Shown here in pieces: positions 1-7,247 of a stretch of 16,197 nucleotides of DNA (positions within the stretch are counted from its first letter, which is position 1; each line of letters starts with the position of its first letter). Source of the stretch: CAZPUI01 sp964415525 (GTDB taxonomy: Bacteria > Acidobacteriota > Holophagae > Holophagales > Holophagaceae). Position numbers and translations under genes: made by a program. The notes beneath the pieces were generated by a model. The model was not told the origin of the DNA, ran no database searches, and worked only from the letters and a program-made list of their open reading frames with translations. The stretch covers positions 1 to 16,197 of the forward strand of contig CAYQAS010000100.1 in NCBI GenBank assembly GCA_964415525.1, in the 5' to 3' direction.

Positions 1-1334
1 ATACGCCGGATGCGATTCAGGCCTCCGTCTATCTCAGCAATCGCTACATCACAGACCGGTTCCTGCCTGACAAGGCCATCGATCTTCTGGATGAAGCCGG
101 AGCGCGCGTAAAGCTACGTGCGGGGACGACGGGTGGCGAACAGGACGAGGCCGAGGCCGAGCTGCATCGCGTCATCAACGAGATGAACGAGGCGGTGTTG
201 AACCGTGATTTCGAGCATGCGGTCCTGCTCCGCCAGCGGGAGATTCAGCTGCGGGAGAAGCTCCAGGAAGGTCAGCGCGAGTTGACGGATCAGGATTACG
301 AGCGCTTCACACCGGTGCTCGAGAAGGACATCGAAGAGGTCGTGGCGGGATGGACCGGCATACCGGTGACCGCCCTCAAGGGTGACGAGCGCGCCAACCT
401 TGCGCATATGGAAGAGAAGCTTAACGGTCGAGTCGTGGGTCAGGTGGAAGCTGTGTCGGCCGTCGCGCGGGCCGTGCGCCGTGCGCGCACAGGGCTCAAG
501 CACCCGAATCGCCCCATGGGCAGCTTCTTCTTCCTCGGGCCCACCGGCGTTGGCAAGACGGAACTCGCCAAGACACTGGCCGCCTTCCTCTTTGGCGATG
601 CGAAGAAAATGATCCGTTTCGACATGAGCGAATTCATGGAGAAGCACGAGGTGAGCAAGCTGCTCGGGGCGCCTCCCGGGTATGTGGGCTACGAGGAAGG
701 GGGCCTGCTCACGGACCGCGTGCGGCGCAACCCTTACTGTGTGCTTCTCTTCGACGAGGTCGAGAAGGCCCACCCGGACCTCATCAACGTGCTGCTCCAG
801 ATCTTCGACGATGGGCAGGCCACGGATGCCTTCGGGAACCTCGTCGATTTCAAGAACACCATCATCATCATGACGTCGAATGTGGGCAGCCGGGAGCTGT
901 TGGCGGACAAGAACCTGGGCTTCGCCGAGGTGGATGCCCGTGCGGACGGCAAGCCCGGGGAAGTGCTCAAGGTGCTCAAACGGACCTTCCCGCCTGAATT
1001 CCTCAATCGAGTGGACGAGATCGTGGTCTTCAACCGGCTGGGGGATGCGGAACTCAAGCAGATCGTCCGTCTGCTGGTATCCGACCTGAATGCGACGCTA
1101 GAGAAGCGACAGCTTTCGGTGACGCTCTCCGATGCGGCGGAAGACTGGTTGGTGAAGACCACGGTTCGAGACCGCGCCTACGGTGCCCGGCCGCTTCGTC
1201 GAGCCATCCAGAAGCAGGTTGAGGATCGCCTGGCTGAGCTCATGGTCGCCCAGGAGACCATCCCCGCCGGGGTGGTTCATTTTGACGCAGGCGAAGACGG
1301 GCTTGTGCCCACGTTCCAGTCCGTGACGGCCTAG
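1..1334 (+). CDS. clpC: ATP-dependent Clp protease ATP-binding subunit ClpC, 5' partial
   Basis: This is the C-terminal part of an AAA+ unfoldase that feeds proteins to the ClpP peptidase in the cytoplasm. The reading frame is open from base 3, so the start lies outside the window. The first visible residues match the end of the first AAA module (DRFLPDKAIDLLDEAGAR). A UVR-like helical pair follows at about 183-290 (NRDFEHAVLLRQREIQLREK). This marks ClpC rather than ClpB, which would carry a long coiled-coil M-domain. The second AAA module has Walker A GPTGVGKT (537-560), Walker B VLLFDEVEKAH, sensor 1 TSNVG, the arginine-finger region FLNRVDEI and sensor 2 GARPLRR. An LGF tripeptide (in KNLGFAEV) sits where ClpP-docking loops lie, so partnership with ClpP is inferred. 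The gene ends in TAG 80 nt before bamA on the same strand. The family call is firm; ClpC versus ClpA/ClpE rests on the UVR motif. Confidence 0.93.
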   Translation, partial: TPDAIQASVYLSNRYITDRFLPDKAIDLLDEAGARVKLRAGTTGGEQDEAEAELHRVINEMNEAVLNRDFEHAVLLRQREIQLREKLQEGQRELTDQDYERFTPVLEKDIEEVVAGWTGIPVTALKGDERANLAHMEEKLNGRVVGQVEAVSAVARAVRRARTGLKHPNRPMGSFFFLGPTGVGKTELAKTLAAFLFGDAKKMIRFDMSEFMEKHEVSKLLGAPPGYVGYEEGGLLTDRVRRNPYCVLLFDEVEKAHPDLINVLLQIFDDGQATDAFGNLVDFKNTIIIMTSNVGSRELLADKNLGFAEVDARADGKPGEVLKVLKRTFPPEFLNRVDEIVVFNRLGDAELKQIVRLLVSDLNATLEKRQLSVTLSDAAEDWLVKTTVRDRAYGARPLRRAIQKQVEDRLAELMVAQETIPAGVVHFDAGEDGLVPTFQSVTA

Positions 1335-1414
1335 AGGCCGCGCTGATTCCTTCTCGTCGCCGCGGTCTTGCATCGCGACCGGCGCCCCTGATTGTTTCCC
1401 ACCACGGATTGCGC

Positions 1415-3952
1415 ATGGCCAACTTGAACAACCCATTCCACCCTTTCCGCCGTCGCGCGGGCTGGCATCCCGGCTCCCTAGCCCTCGTTCTGGCGATGGG
1501 ACTCGCTGCACCCGTGCTGCGGGCCCAGGACTCTGAAGTCATCACCAAGGTCGTGGTGAAGGGGGCCCTGAAGATGACCTCCGCGACGGTCCTGTACAAG
1601 GCCGGCGTAAAGGAGGGGGATGACCTGCGTAACCTCGACCTCACCGCCGTGCTGGAGCGTCTCTGGGCCTCTGGCGCCTTTGACGACATCAAGTTCGAGG
1701 TCGAGGACGACAAGGAGAAGGGCGGTCGCAAGCTCATCATCCTGGTGAAGGAGCGTCCTCTGGTTAAGGAAGTCGACTACCGGGGCGGCACGGAGGTGGG
1801 CCTCTCCGGTCTGAAGGACAAGATCAAGGAGAAGAAGCTCGAGATCAAGCCCGACACGCTCTACGACCCCGAGGCCACTCGGAAGCTGAAGAACCTCATC
1901 GTCGAGCAGGCTGCTGAGAAGGGATACCGTAATCCGGTGGTAGATGTTGCGCTGGAGCCCATGGGCACAGGCATCGCCCGGCTTGTCTTCGACATCAAGG
2001 AAGGCGGCAAAGTTCGGATCTACGAAGTCAAATTCAAGGGCAACAAGGTGCTTCCGAGCTCCGAACTGGCCCGTGTCATGGAGAAGACCCGCAAGCATTG
2101 GATGTTCAGTTGGCTGACCAGCCATGACCTGCTGGTGGACAAGAACATGGAAGAGGACGTCTTGAACCTCAAGCGGGCCTATTGGCGCCGGGGCTATAAA
2201 GATGTCTTCGTCGGCCAGCCGATCATCGAAATCGAGGATCACACCAGCGAACAGCAGAAGAAGAAAAACATCAAACGGCTCGCGGAACTCAAGAGTGCCA
2301 AGACGGATATGCGCGCCAAGCTGGTGATTCCGATCCTCGAAGGGGAGCGCTATTACACCGGGAAGTTGAAGATCGAAGGCAATGAAAAGGTGTTCAAGGG
2401 CCCGAAGGGGCTGGAACACCTCCGCATGAAGCTGGCAACGGAGGCTCGGAACAATCAGGGTTGGCTGGGCAAGTTCCTCGAACTCAAGCCCTCCATTGAA
2501 GATGTTCCCGCCGACAAGCAGGTGCCCTTTGACCTGGATTCCCTGGAGAAGGGCATCGAGAAGGTCGAGGAGGAGTATCGCAACCAGGCTTATGTCCGCG
2601 CCCAAGTCGAGAGGAAGCAGGACATCCGCCTGGAAGGCGGGGTCAAAAAGGTGGACACCACCCTCAAGATCCACGAGGGCGAGATGTATACCATCCGCAA
2701 GATCCAATTCGAAGGCAATGACACCACGAAGGACAAGGTGCTGCGTCGCGGCCTCTACATTCAGGAAGGCGATCCCTACCGTATGGAGCTCCTTAAGGAG
2801 AGCTACATGGGGCTCGGACAGCTGGGCTTCTTTGATGTGAAGGGCAGCGAGCCGAAGATCGAACAGGTTCAGGACAAGCCCCAGGTGGACATCACCATGG
2901 TGGGCGAAGAGGCGGGCGTCAACGAACTGCTCTTCCAGGGCGGCTACAGCACCCTCTTCCAGCTCAGCCTCGGCATGCAGTTCTCGACCCGGAACCTCGG
3001 CGGTGGCGGCGAGACGCTGGCCTTTAGCTTCAACACGGGCAAGTTCCAGAAAAACTTCTCCGTGAGTTTCACCGAACCTTACGTCTTCGATCAGCCCTAC
3101 AGCTTTGGCGCGAGCATTTCCAACGGCAGCGTCGACTACGACGCCTCCCGCGTGGGCAGCGCCAACGCCTACCGCCAGTTCACCCGCAGCGTAGGCCTCT
3201 CCACCGGCGCCCGCCTCAGCAATTTTATTCCCGGGAATTGGGCGTTCCGCACGCAGATTGGCATGAGCTACTCCGTTTCGCTCATGCGCATCGAGGGCGG
3301 TCAGAGCTGGTTCTACCGGGATACGAACACCCAGATGACGTCCCAGCTGGGCGTGCATGTCTCCTACAACACGGTGAACCACCCGTTCAAGCCGACCTTC
3401 GGCGACAAGCTGACCGTCGGCATGGAGTACGGCGGCTGGCAGTTTGGCGGCGATAAGCCCTTCTATCGTCTGACCCTGGAAGGACAGCGCTTCCGCAACA
3501 TCGGCGAGCGGCACATCTTCGGCATCAATGCCAGTTATGGCTACCTGGGCAACCTGGGTCGGGAGGCGCTCTCCATCTTCAACCTGTATCGCCCCGGCGG
3601 CGAGAACAGCATCCGGGGCTACCGCTGGGGTAACGTTGGCTCCATCGTCACCTACAATGGCACTCCGAGTGTGGTAGGTGGAAACAAGCAATTTATTGCC
3701 AATGCCGAATACCAGTTCAAGATCGCCGACCAGTTCCGGATCGTCTTTTTCTATGACGCAGGCAATGCCTGGGCCCAGGGGCAGTCGTCCTTTAGTACGG
3801 CTCTCAAGCGGTCCACCGGCATCGAGGCCCGCTTCTTCCTTCCCATCAGCCCTGCTCCATTGCGTCTGATCTACTCCCGAAAGATCAATCCCTATGCCTT
3901 CGATCTCGATGGCAAGACGGATTTCCAGTTCAGCATTGGCACAACTTTCTAG
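1415..3952 (+). CDS. bamA: Outer membrane protein assembly factor BamA
   Basis: This is the Omp85-family insertase that folds beta-barrel proteins into the outer membrane. From ATG 1415 it has 845 residues. A TTG two codons upstream (1409) is a possible alternative; neither has a strong ribosome site. A basic, hydrophobic signal peptide ends near VLRA-QDS (about residue 38). Five POTRA repeats follow at about 41-114, 115-201, 201-312, 313-425 and 426-498, recognised by repeated V/I-x-x-I/V-x-F-x-G-N starts and L-x-x-x-Y-x-x-x-G-Y/F helices. The C-terminal half is an alternating beta-barrel with the conserved RGY motif of loop L6 at 734-736. The protein ends in Phe, like a beta-signal. POTRA 3 and 4 are longer than the usual 75-80 residues and carry charged insertions. 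The gene lies 32 nt upstream of an OmpH/Skp-like gene, a widespread pairing that supports the call. Confidence 0.95.
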   Translation: MANLNNPFHPFRRRAGWHPGSLALVLAMGLAAPVLRAQDSEVITKVVVKGALKMTSATVLYKAGVKEGDDLRNLDLTAVLERLWASGAFDDIKFEVEDDKEKGGRKLIILVKERPLVKEVDYRGGTEVGLSGLKDKIKEKKLEIKPDTLYDPEATRKLKNLIVEQAAEKGYRNPVVDVALEPMGTGIARLVFDIKEGGKVRIYEVKFKGNKVLPSSELARVMEKTRKHWMFSWLTSHDLLVDKNMEEDVLNLKRAYWRRGYKDVFVGQPIIEIEDHTSEQQKKKNIKRLAELKSAKTDMRAKLVIPILEGERYYTGKLKIEGNEKVFKGPKGLEHLRMKLATEARNNQGWLGKFLELKPSIEDVPADKQVPFDLDSLEKGIEKVEEEYRNQAYVRAQVERKQDIRLEGGVKKVDTTLKIHEGEMYTIRKIQFEGNDTTKDKVLRRGLYIQEGDPYRMELLKESYMGLGQLGFFDVKGSEPKIEQVQDKPQVDITMVGEEAGVNELLFQGGYSTLFQLSLGMQFSTRNLGGGGETLAFSFNTGKFQKNFSVSFTEPYVFDQPYSFGASISNGSVDYDASRVGSANAYRQFTRSVGLSTGARLSNFIPGNWAFRTQIGMSYSVSLMRIEGGQSWFYRDTNTQMTSQLGVHVSYNTVNHPFKPTFGDKLTVGMEYGGWQFGGDKPFYRLTLEGQRFRNIGERHIFGINASYGYLGNLGREALSIFNLYRPGGENSIRGYRWGNVGSIVTYNGTPSVVGGNKQFIANAEYQFKIADQFRIVFFYDAGNAWAQGQSSFSTALKRSTGIEARFFLPISPAPLRLIYSRKINPYAFDLDGKTDFQFSIGTTF

Positions 3953-3984
3953 CGTCTAACCACCTTTCCACTTTCGGAGCCCCC

Positions 3985-4551
3985 ATGCGCACCGCCCTCC
4001 TCGCCCTCACCCTGGCTTTGCCTGTCGTTGCCCAGGAAGCCGCCGCCCCGCGTTTTGCCTTCTTCGTGCCTGATCACGTGATCGGTTCCTCGGTGCGCGG
4101 CAAGAAGCTTTTTGCCGAGCTGGAGGTACTCCAGAAGAACCTCCTGGAGAGGGTCCAGGGCAAGGGGGCAGAACTCCAGAAGCTGGATCAGCAGCTCAAG
4201 AGCCCTGGGCTCTCAGAGGAAGGTCGTGCGAAGATCCAGGCTGAGCTTGTGAAGGGCGACACGGAGTTCAAGCGCCTGCAGGAAGACAGCCAGGCGGAGT
4301 TCAATAAACTGCGGGAGCGCATCGCCGGCCAGTTCAACCAGGAGATCCGCCCGATCGTGGATGCGGTGACCAAGGACTGGAAGCTCCAGGCTGTGTTCAC
4401 CTACGCGCCGAACATGCTGGCTTCTGCGGATGAAGCCTGGCTGCTCTCATTTAGCACCGAAGTGGCCAAGCGCTATGACGCCAGCAAGGAAGGCGGCGCT
4501 GCCGCCCCCGCACCGGTGGCCAAGCCCGCCGCCAAGCCCGCCAAGAAGTAG
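3985..4551 (+). CDS. OmpH/Skp-family periplasmic chaperone
   Basis: This is probably a periplasmic holdase for unfolded outer-membrane proteins on their way to BamA. It has 188 residues. A short signal peptide ends at VVAQ (about residue 17). Then comes the family pattern of a short beta segment (RFAFFVPDHVIGSS) and a long charged helical hairpin (about residues 37-120, rich in E, K, L and Q) that forms the Skp tentacles. A second short strand region lies near LQAVFTYAPNMLASAD. The last 18 or so residues are an Ala/Pro/Lys low-complexity tail. GGAG at 3976-3979 lies 5 nt before ATG 3985 and fixes the start. It follows bamA by 32 nt and is likely co-transcribed. Its TAG ends 1 nt before the stop of the convergent dut gene. 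Confidence 0.85.
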   Translation: MRTALLALTLALPVVAQEAAAPRFAFFVPDHVIGSSVRGKKLFAELEVLQKNLLERVQGKGAELQKLDQQLKSPGLSEEGRAKIQAELVKGDTEFKRLQEDSQAEFNKLRERIAGQFNQEIRPIVDAVTKDWKLQAVFTYAPNMLASADEAWLLSFSTEVAKRYDASKEGGAAAPAPVAKPAAKPAKK

Positions 4552-4552
4552 T

Positions 4553-5014
4553 TCAGTTGCGGCCTGTTGAGCCGTAGCCTCCCTCGCCGCGCCGGGTCTC
4601 CCCCAGTGCGGCGAGGTTCGTTTCGAGAGCCCAGGCGCAGGCGGTGACCGGTGCCACGATGAGTTGGGCGATGCGGTCGCCGCGGCGGACCTCGAAGTCC
4701 TCGCGCCCGTGATTGATGAGCACCACTGCCACTTCGCCGCGGTAGTCGGCATCGATGGTGCCCGGCGCATTGAGCACCGTCACGCCATGCTTCAGCGCGA
4801 GGCCGGAGCGGGGGCGCACTTGGCCCTCGAATCCCTCCGGGATGGCCATCGTCAGGCCCGTCGGCACGAGGCGCCGTTCGCCGGGAGTGAGGGTCCAGAC
4901 CGCCTGCTCCGGCAAGGCAGCCCGCAAGTCCATGCCAGCGGCATGCGGCGTGGCATATGAGGGCAGAGGGAGGCCTTCGCCGTGGGGCAGGAGGTGGATC
5001 GGAAGGGTGATCAT
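4553..5014 (-). CDS. dut: dUTP diphosphatase (dUTPase)
   Basis: It hydrolyses dUTP to dUMP and pyrophosphate, keeping uracil out of DNA and supplying dUMP for dTMP synthesis. The 153 residues are the normal length of the homotrimeric family. All five motifs are visible: AGMDLRA (26-32), RPRSGLAL (67-74), GTIDADYRGEV (85-95, with Asp88 as the expected catalytic residue), GDRIAQLIV (112-120) and the C-terminal lid RGEGGYGSTG (142-151). The lid has Tyr where Phe is usual for stacking on uracil, a mild change. ATG at 5014 overlaps the thiolase stop by one base (TGATG), and GGAG at 5023-5026 (minus strand) lies 8 nt upstream, so translation is probably coupled. The link to a thiolase has no obvious functional logic. 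Confidence 0.96.
   Translation of the reverse strand: MITLPIHLLPHGEGLPLPSYATPHAAGMDLRAALPEQAVWTLTPGERRLVPTGLTMAIPEGFEGQVRPRSGLALKHGVTVLNAPGTIDADYRGEVAVVLINHGREDFEVRRGDRIAQLIVAPVTACAWALETNLAALGETRRGEGGYGSTGRN
4582..4616 (+). terminator. Inverted repeat inside dut, candidate terminator for bamA-ompH
   Basis: A perfect 9-bp inverted repeat (CCTCGCCGC / GCGGCGAGG) with a 17-nt loop lies 30 nt past the OmpH stop. On the plus strand it is followed by TTCGTTTCG, a weak T-rich tract. The space between the two convergent stops is 1 nt, so any terminator must sit in coding sequence; this is the best candidate. It could also be chance in GC-rich coding DNA. Confidence 0.35.
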
Positions 5015-6189
5015 CAGAGGCGCTCCAGGATCAGGGCCATGCCTTGGCCTCCGCCCACGCAGAGCGCGGCGAGACCGTAGCGGAGTCCCTCGTCTTCGAG
5101 GGTGTGGAGGAGGGTCACGAGGATGCGGGCCCCGCTGGCACCCATGGGATGGCCCAGGGCAAGGGCACCGCCGCGCACATTGACGCGGGCAGGATCTAGG
5201 TCAGGAAGGGATTGGAGGACGGCGAGCATCTGGGCCGCGGACGCCTCGTTGAGTTCGATTCGATCGATCTGGTGAAACGCCAGACCGCTGAGGTCCAGCA
5301 CCTTCCGAATCGCAGGCACCGAGCCGAGGCCCATGTCCGTCGGAGCCACACCAACCTGCGCCCAGGCGACGATGCGGGCTCGGGGGCGCAGGCCTGACGC
5401 GGCCTCGGAGCTGCTGAGCAGGAGCGCGGCAGCTCCGTCATTCATGCCACTGGTATTGCAGATCGTGAGCGTGCCCTCGGGCGAAAAAGCCGGTGGCAGC
5501 GCCGCGAGGGCCTCCTGGCTCATGTCGGGACGGACGTGCTCATCATGGTCCAGACGCAAGGTGCGCCGCCCGCGTTTCACATCCAGGGAAAGCAGTTCTC
5601 GCTGGAATCCACCGGCGTCTGCGGCGACCGAAGCCCTCCGTTGGCTCTCGAAGGCGAAATGATCTTGGGCCTCCCTGGAAATACCGAATCGCTGCGCCAG
5701 GGCCTCCATCAGCGGGCCGGGCGCGGCGCCTGCGAGGGGGCATTCCAGGCCGTCGGAAAGCAAAGCGTCCGATGCGCGAGAGGCACCCATGCGCTGGCCC
5801 CAGCGGGCTTCGGGAAGCAGGTAGGGCACCTGGGACATGCTTTCCGCGCCGATGGCCAGAGCCGCTTCGGCTTCGCCGTGCTGGATCGACTGGGCCGCCA
5901 GGGCGACGGCGCGCAGGCCAGAGCCGCAGAGCTGGTTGATGGTGAGTGCGGAGGTGGTTACTGGGAGACCGGCGCGCATGGCGGCCAGCCGCGCTGGATT
6001 GGGCCCGCAACCCCCCTGGAAGACCTGCCCGAGGATGACATTCTCGACGCGTTGGGGAGGGAGACCGGCTCGGTTCACGGCTTCCCGAGCCACGGCGGCC
6101 GCGAGTTCCAACGCAGGAACATCCCGCAGGGCCCGCCCAAAGGTCCCGATGGGCGTCCGTACGGCGGAGAGAATCAAGGCGTCGCGCAT
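5014..6189 (-). CDS. Acetyl-CoA C-acetyltransferase (thiolase)
   Basis: This thiolase-fold enzyme condenses two acetyl-CoA to acetoacetyl-CoA or runs the reverse cleavage; it is probably the biosynthetic class (391 residues). The catalytic residues line up with the well-known Zoogloea enzyme: nucleophilic Cys88 in NQLCGSG, His347 in GGALALGHPMG and Cys377 in LCVGGGQG. The N-terminus (SAVRTPIGTFGRAL) and the SGMNDGAAA block are typical. Two spots differ from the usual consensus: NEASA replaces NEAFA, and VNVRGGA replaces VNxNGGA. The structural Asn of the first block remains, so activity is likely, but the exact acyl-CoA substrate is uncertain. The start is ATG 6189, with only a weak upstream purine stretch. 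It is first in a two-gene operon with dut. Confidence 0.9.
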   Translation of the reverse strand: MRDALILSAVRTPIGTFGRALRDVPALELAAAVAREAVNRAGLPPQRVENVILGQVFQGGCGPNPARLAAMRAGLPVTTSALTINQLCGSGLRAVALAAQSIQHGEAEAALAIGAESMSQVPYLLPEARWGQRMGASRASDALLSDGLECPLAGAAPGPLMEALAQRFGISREAQDHFAFESQRRASVAADAGGFQRELLSLDVKRGRRTLRLDHDEHVRPDMSQEALAALPPAFSPEGTLTICNTSGMNDGAAALLLSSSEAASGLRPRARIVAWAQVGVAPTDMGLGSVPAIRKVLDLSGLAFHQIDRIELNEASAAQMLAVLQSLPDLDPARVNVRGGALALGHPMGASGARILVTLLHTLEDEGLRYGLAALCVGGGQGMALILERL

Positions 6190-6329
6190 GCATCCATGCT
6201 AAACCGTGCTTCCGGTCACCCGTTGGTCTCCTGCAGGCCCGGTTGACCGGAGGCTCTATGAAAACCCAGGGGTTCTTGTGGAATCATAAGCAAGTCCCGC
6301 GTTCCAGCGGCTCCGGAGGCAACACGTCC

Positions 6330-7238
6330 ATGCGGTCGATCATTCAAGGATGGGCATGTCTGCTGGCGGGCGGGTTGGTGGCGCAGACGCCGCCTCCGCC
6401 TCCCGTTCCCCCCGCCGAACCCCGGCCCTGGCCGACGCAGGTGCCGCCCCGTGGCGCGGGCTGGCGTGTTGAAAACCGCATCGAGCCCCTCGCTCCAGGG
6501 GCGCGACTGCTGGTGCGGAACCGCAATGGCAGCATCCGCGTGGAGGGTTGGGATCGCGAGGAAGTCCGGCTTCAGGCCGAGATCCGGGACTCGGATCGCC
6601 GTCGGGTGGACGTGTCACTGCAGCGTCGAGGGGCCGATCTGGAGATCGACGCCCAGTTCCAGCAGTCCAGCTGGGGGTTCTCCTTCGGGTTCGTGGCGAC
6701 GCCACTCTGCGAGATGACGCTGCAGGTACCACGTAAAGTGCTTGGGTACTTCGTGACCAAGAATGGCAGCGTGCTTCTGCGGAATGCGGAGGGCTTCGCT
6801 CGCCTCGAGGCGTTGAATGGGGATGTCCGCGTTCGGGACTTCGCGGGCGAACTCTGGGCAGAGAGCACGAATGGCGATGTCGAGGCCCGGCGCCTGAAGG
6901 CACGGGTCCGGTGCAATACGACGTCGGGACTGATCTACCTGGAGGATGTGGAGGGCGGCATACAGGCCCGCTCCATCTCCGGCTTCATCAAGGCGCGTCG
7001 ACTCGACGGCTGGGGCGAGGGCATCAGTCTCGTGACGGGCTCTGGGTCCATGGATGTGGAGCTGGGGCGTGCTGCGGGGGAATTGTTCGCTCGAAGCGGC
7101 CAGGGGACGATCGATGTGAAGGTTCCTGGCGCCCAGAATGTGGAATCGGATGCGCACGTGATGCGGTGCCGGATTCCGGGCCGCACTCAGAAGATCACCC
7201 TCGAGAGCACTTCCGGACGGGTGCGCATCCGGCAGTAG
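6330..7238 (+). CDS. Secreted DUF4097-type beta-repeat (adhesin-like) protein
   Basis: This is a predicted exported protein of unknown function, 302 residues from ATG 6330. The start was chosen because it gives a clean signal peptide (basic start, hydrophobic stretch, cut near GLVA-Q at about 18) and has GGAGG at 6315-6319. An in-frame ATG at 6258, also preceded by GGAGG (6249-6253), would bury that signal behind 24 residues. A proline-rich linker (21-40) leads to a ladder of about nine rungs beginning with N/S-G-x-I/V: NGSIRV, NGSVLL, NGDVRV, NGDVEA, SGLIYL, SGFIKA, SGSMDV, QGTIDV and SGRVRI. This is the beta-helix-like repeat of the DUF4097 family. No catalytic residues are evident. It ends 9 nt before the first M16-like gene and is likely co-transcribed with it. 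Confidence 0.8.
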   Translation: MRSIIQGWACLLAGGLVAQTPPPPPVPPAEPRPWPTQVPPRGAGWRVENRIEPLAPGARLLVRNRNGSIRVEGWDREEVRLQAEIRDSDRRRVDVSLQRRGADLEIDAQFQQSSWGFSFGFVATPLCEMTLQVPRKVLGYFVTKNGSVLLRNAEGFARLEALNGDVRVRDFAGELWAESTNGDVEARRLKARVRCNTTSGLIYLEDVEGGIQARSISGFIKARRLDGWGEGISLVTGSGSMDVELGRAAGELFARSGQGTIDVKVPGAQNVESDAHVMRCRIPGRTQKITLESTSGRVRIRQ

Positions 7239-7247
7239 AATTGGAGG

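Noticed and set aside
1335..1414. Possible terminator or promoter between clpC and bamA
   Set aside because: No convincing hairpin with a T tract and no promoter-like pair of boxes was found in these 80 bases.
1478..3691. 737-codon open frame antisense to bamA
   Set aside because: A GC-driven shadow of a firmly identified gene; its translation has no recognisable domain.
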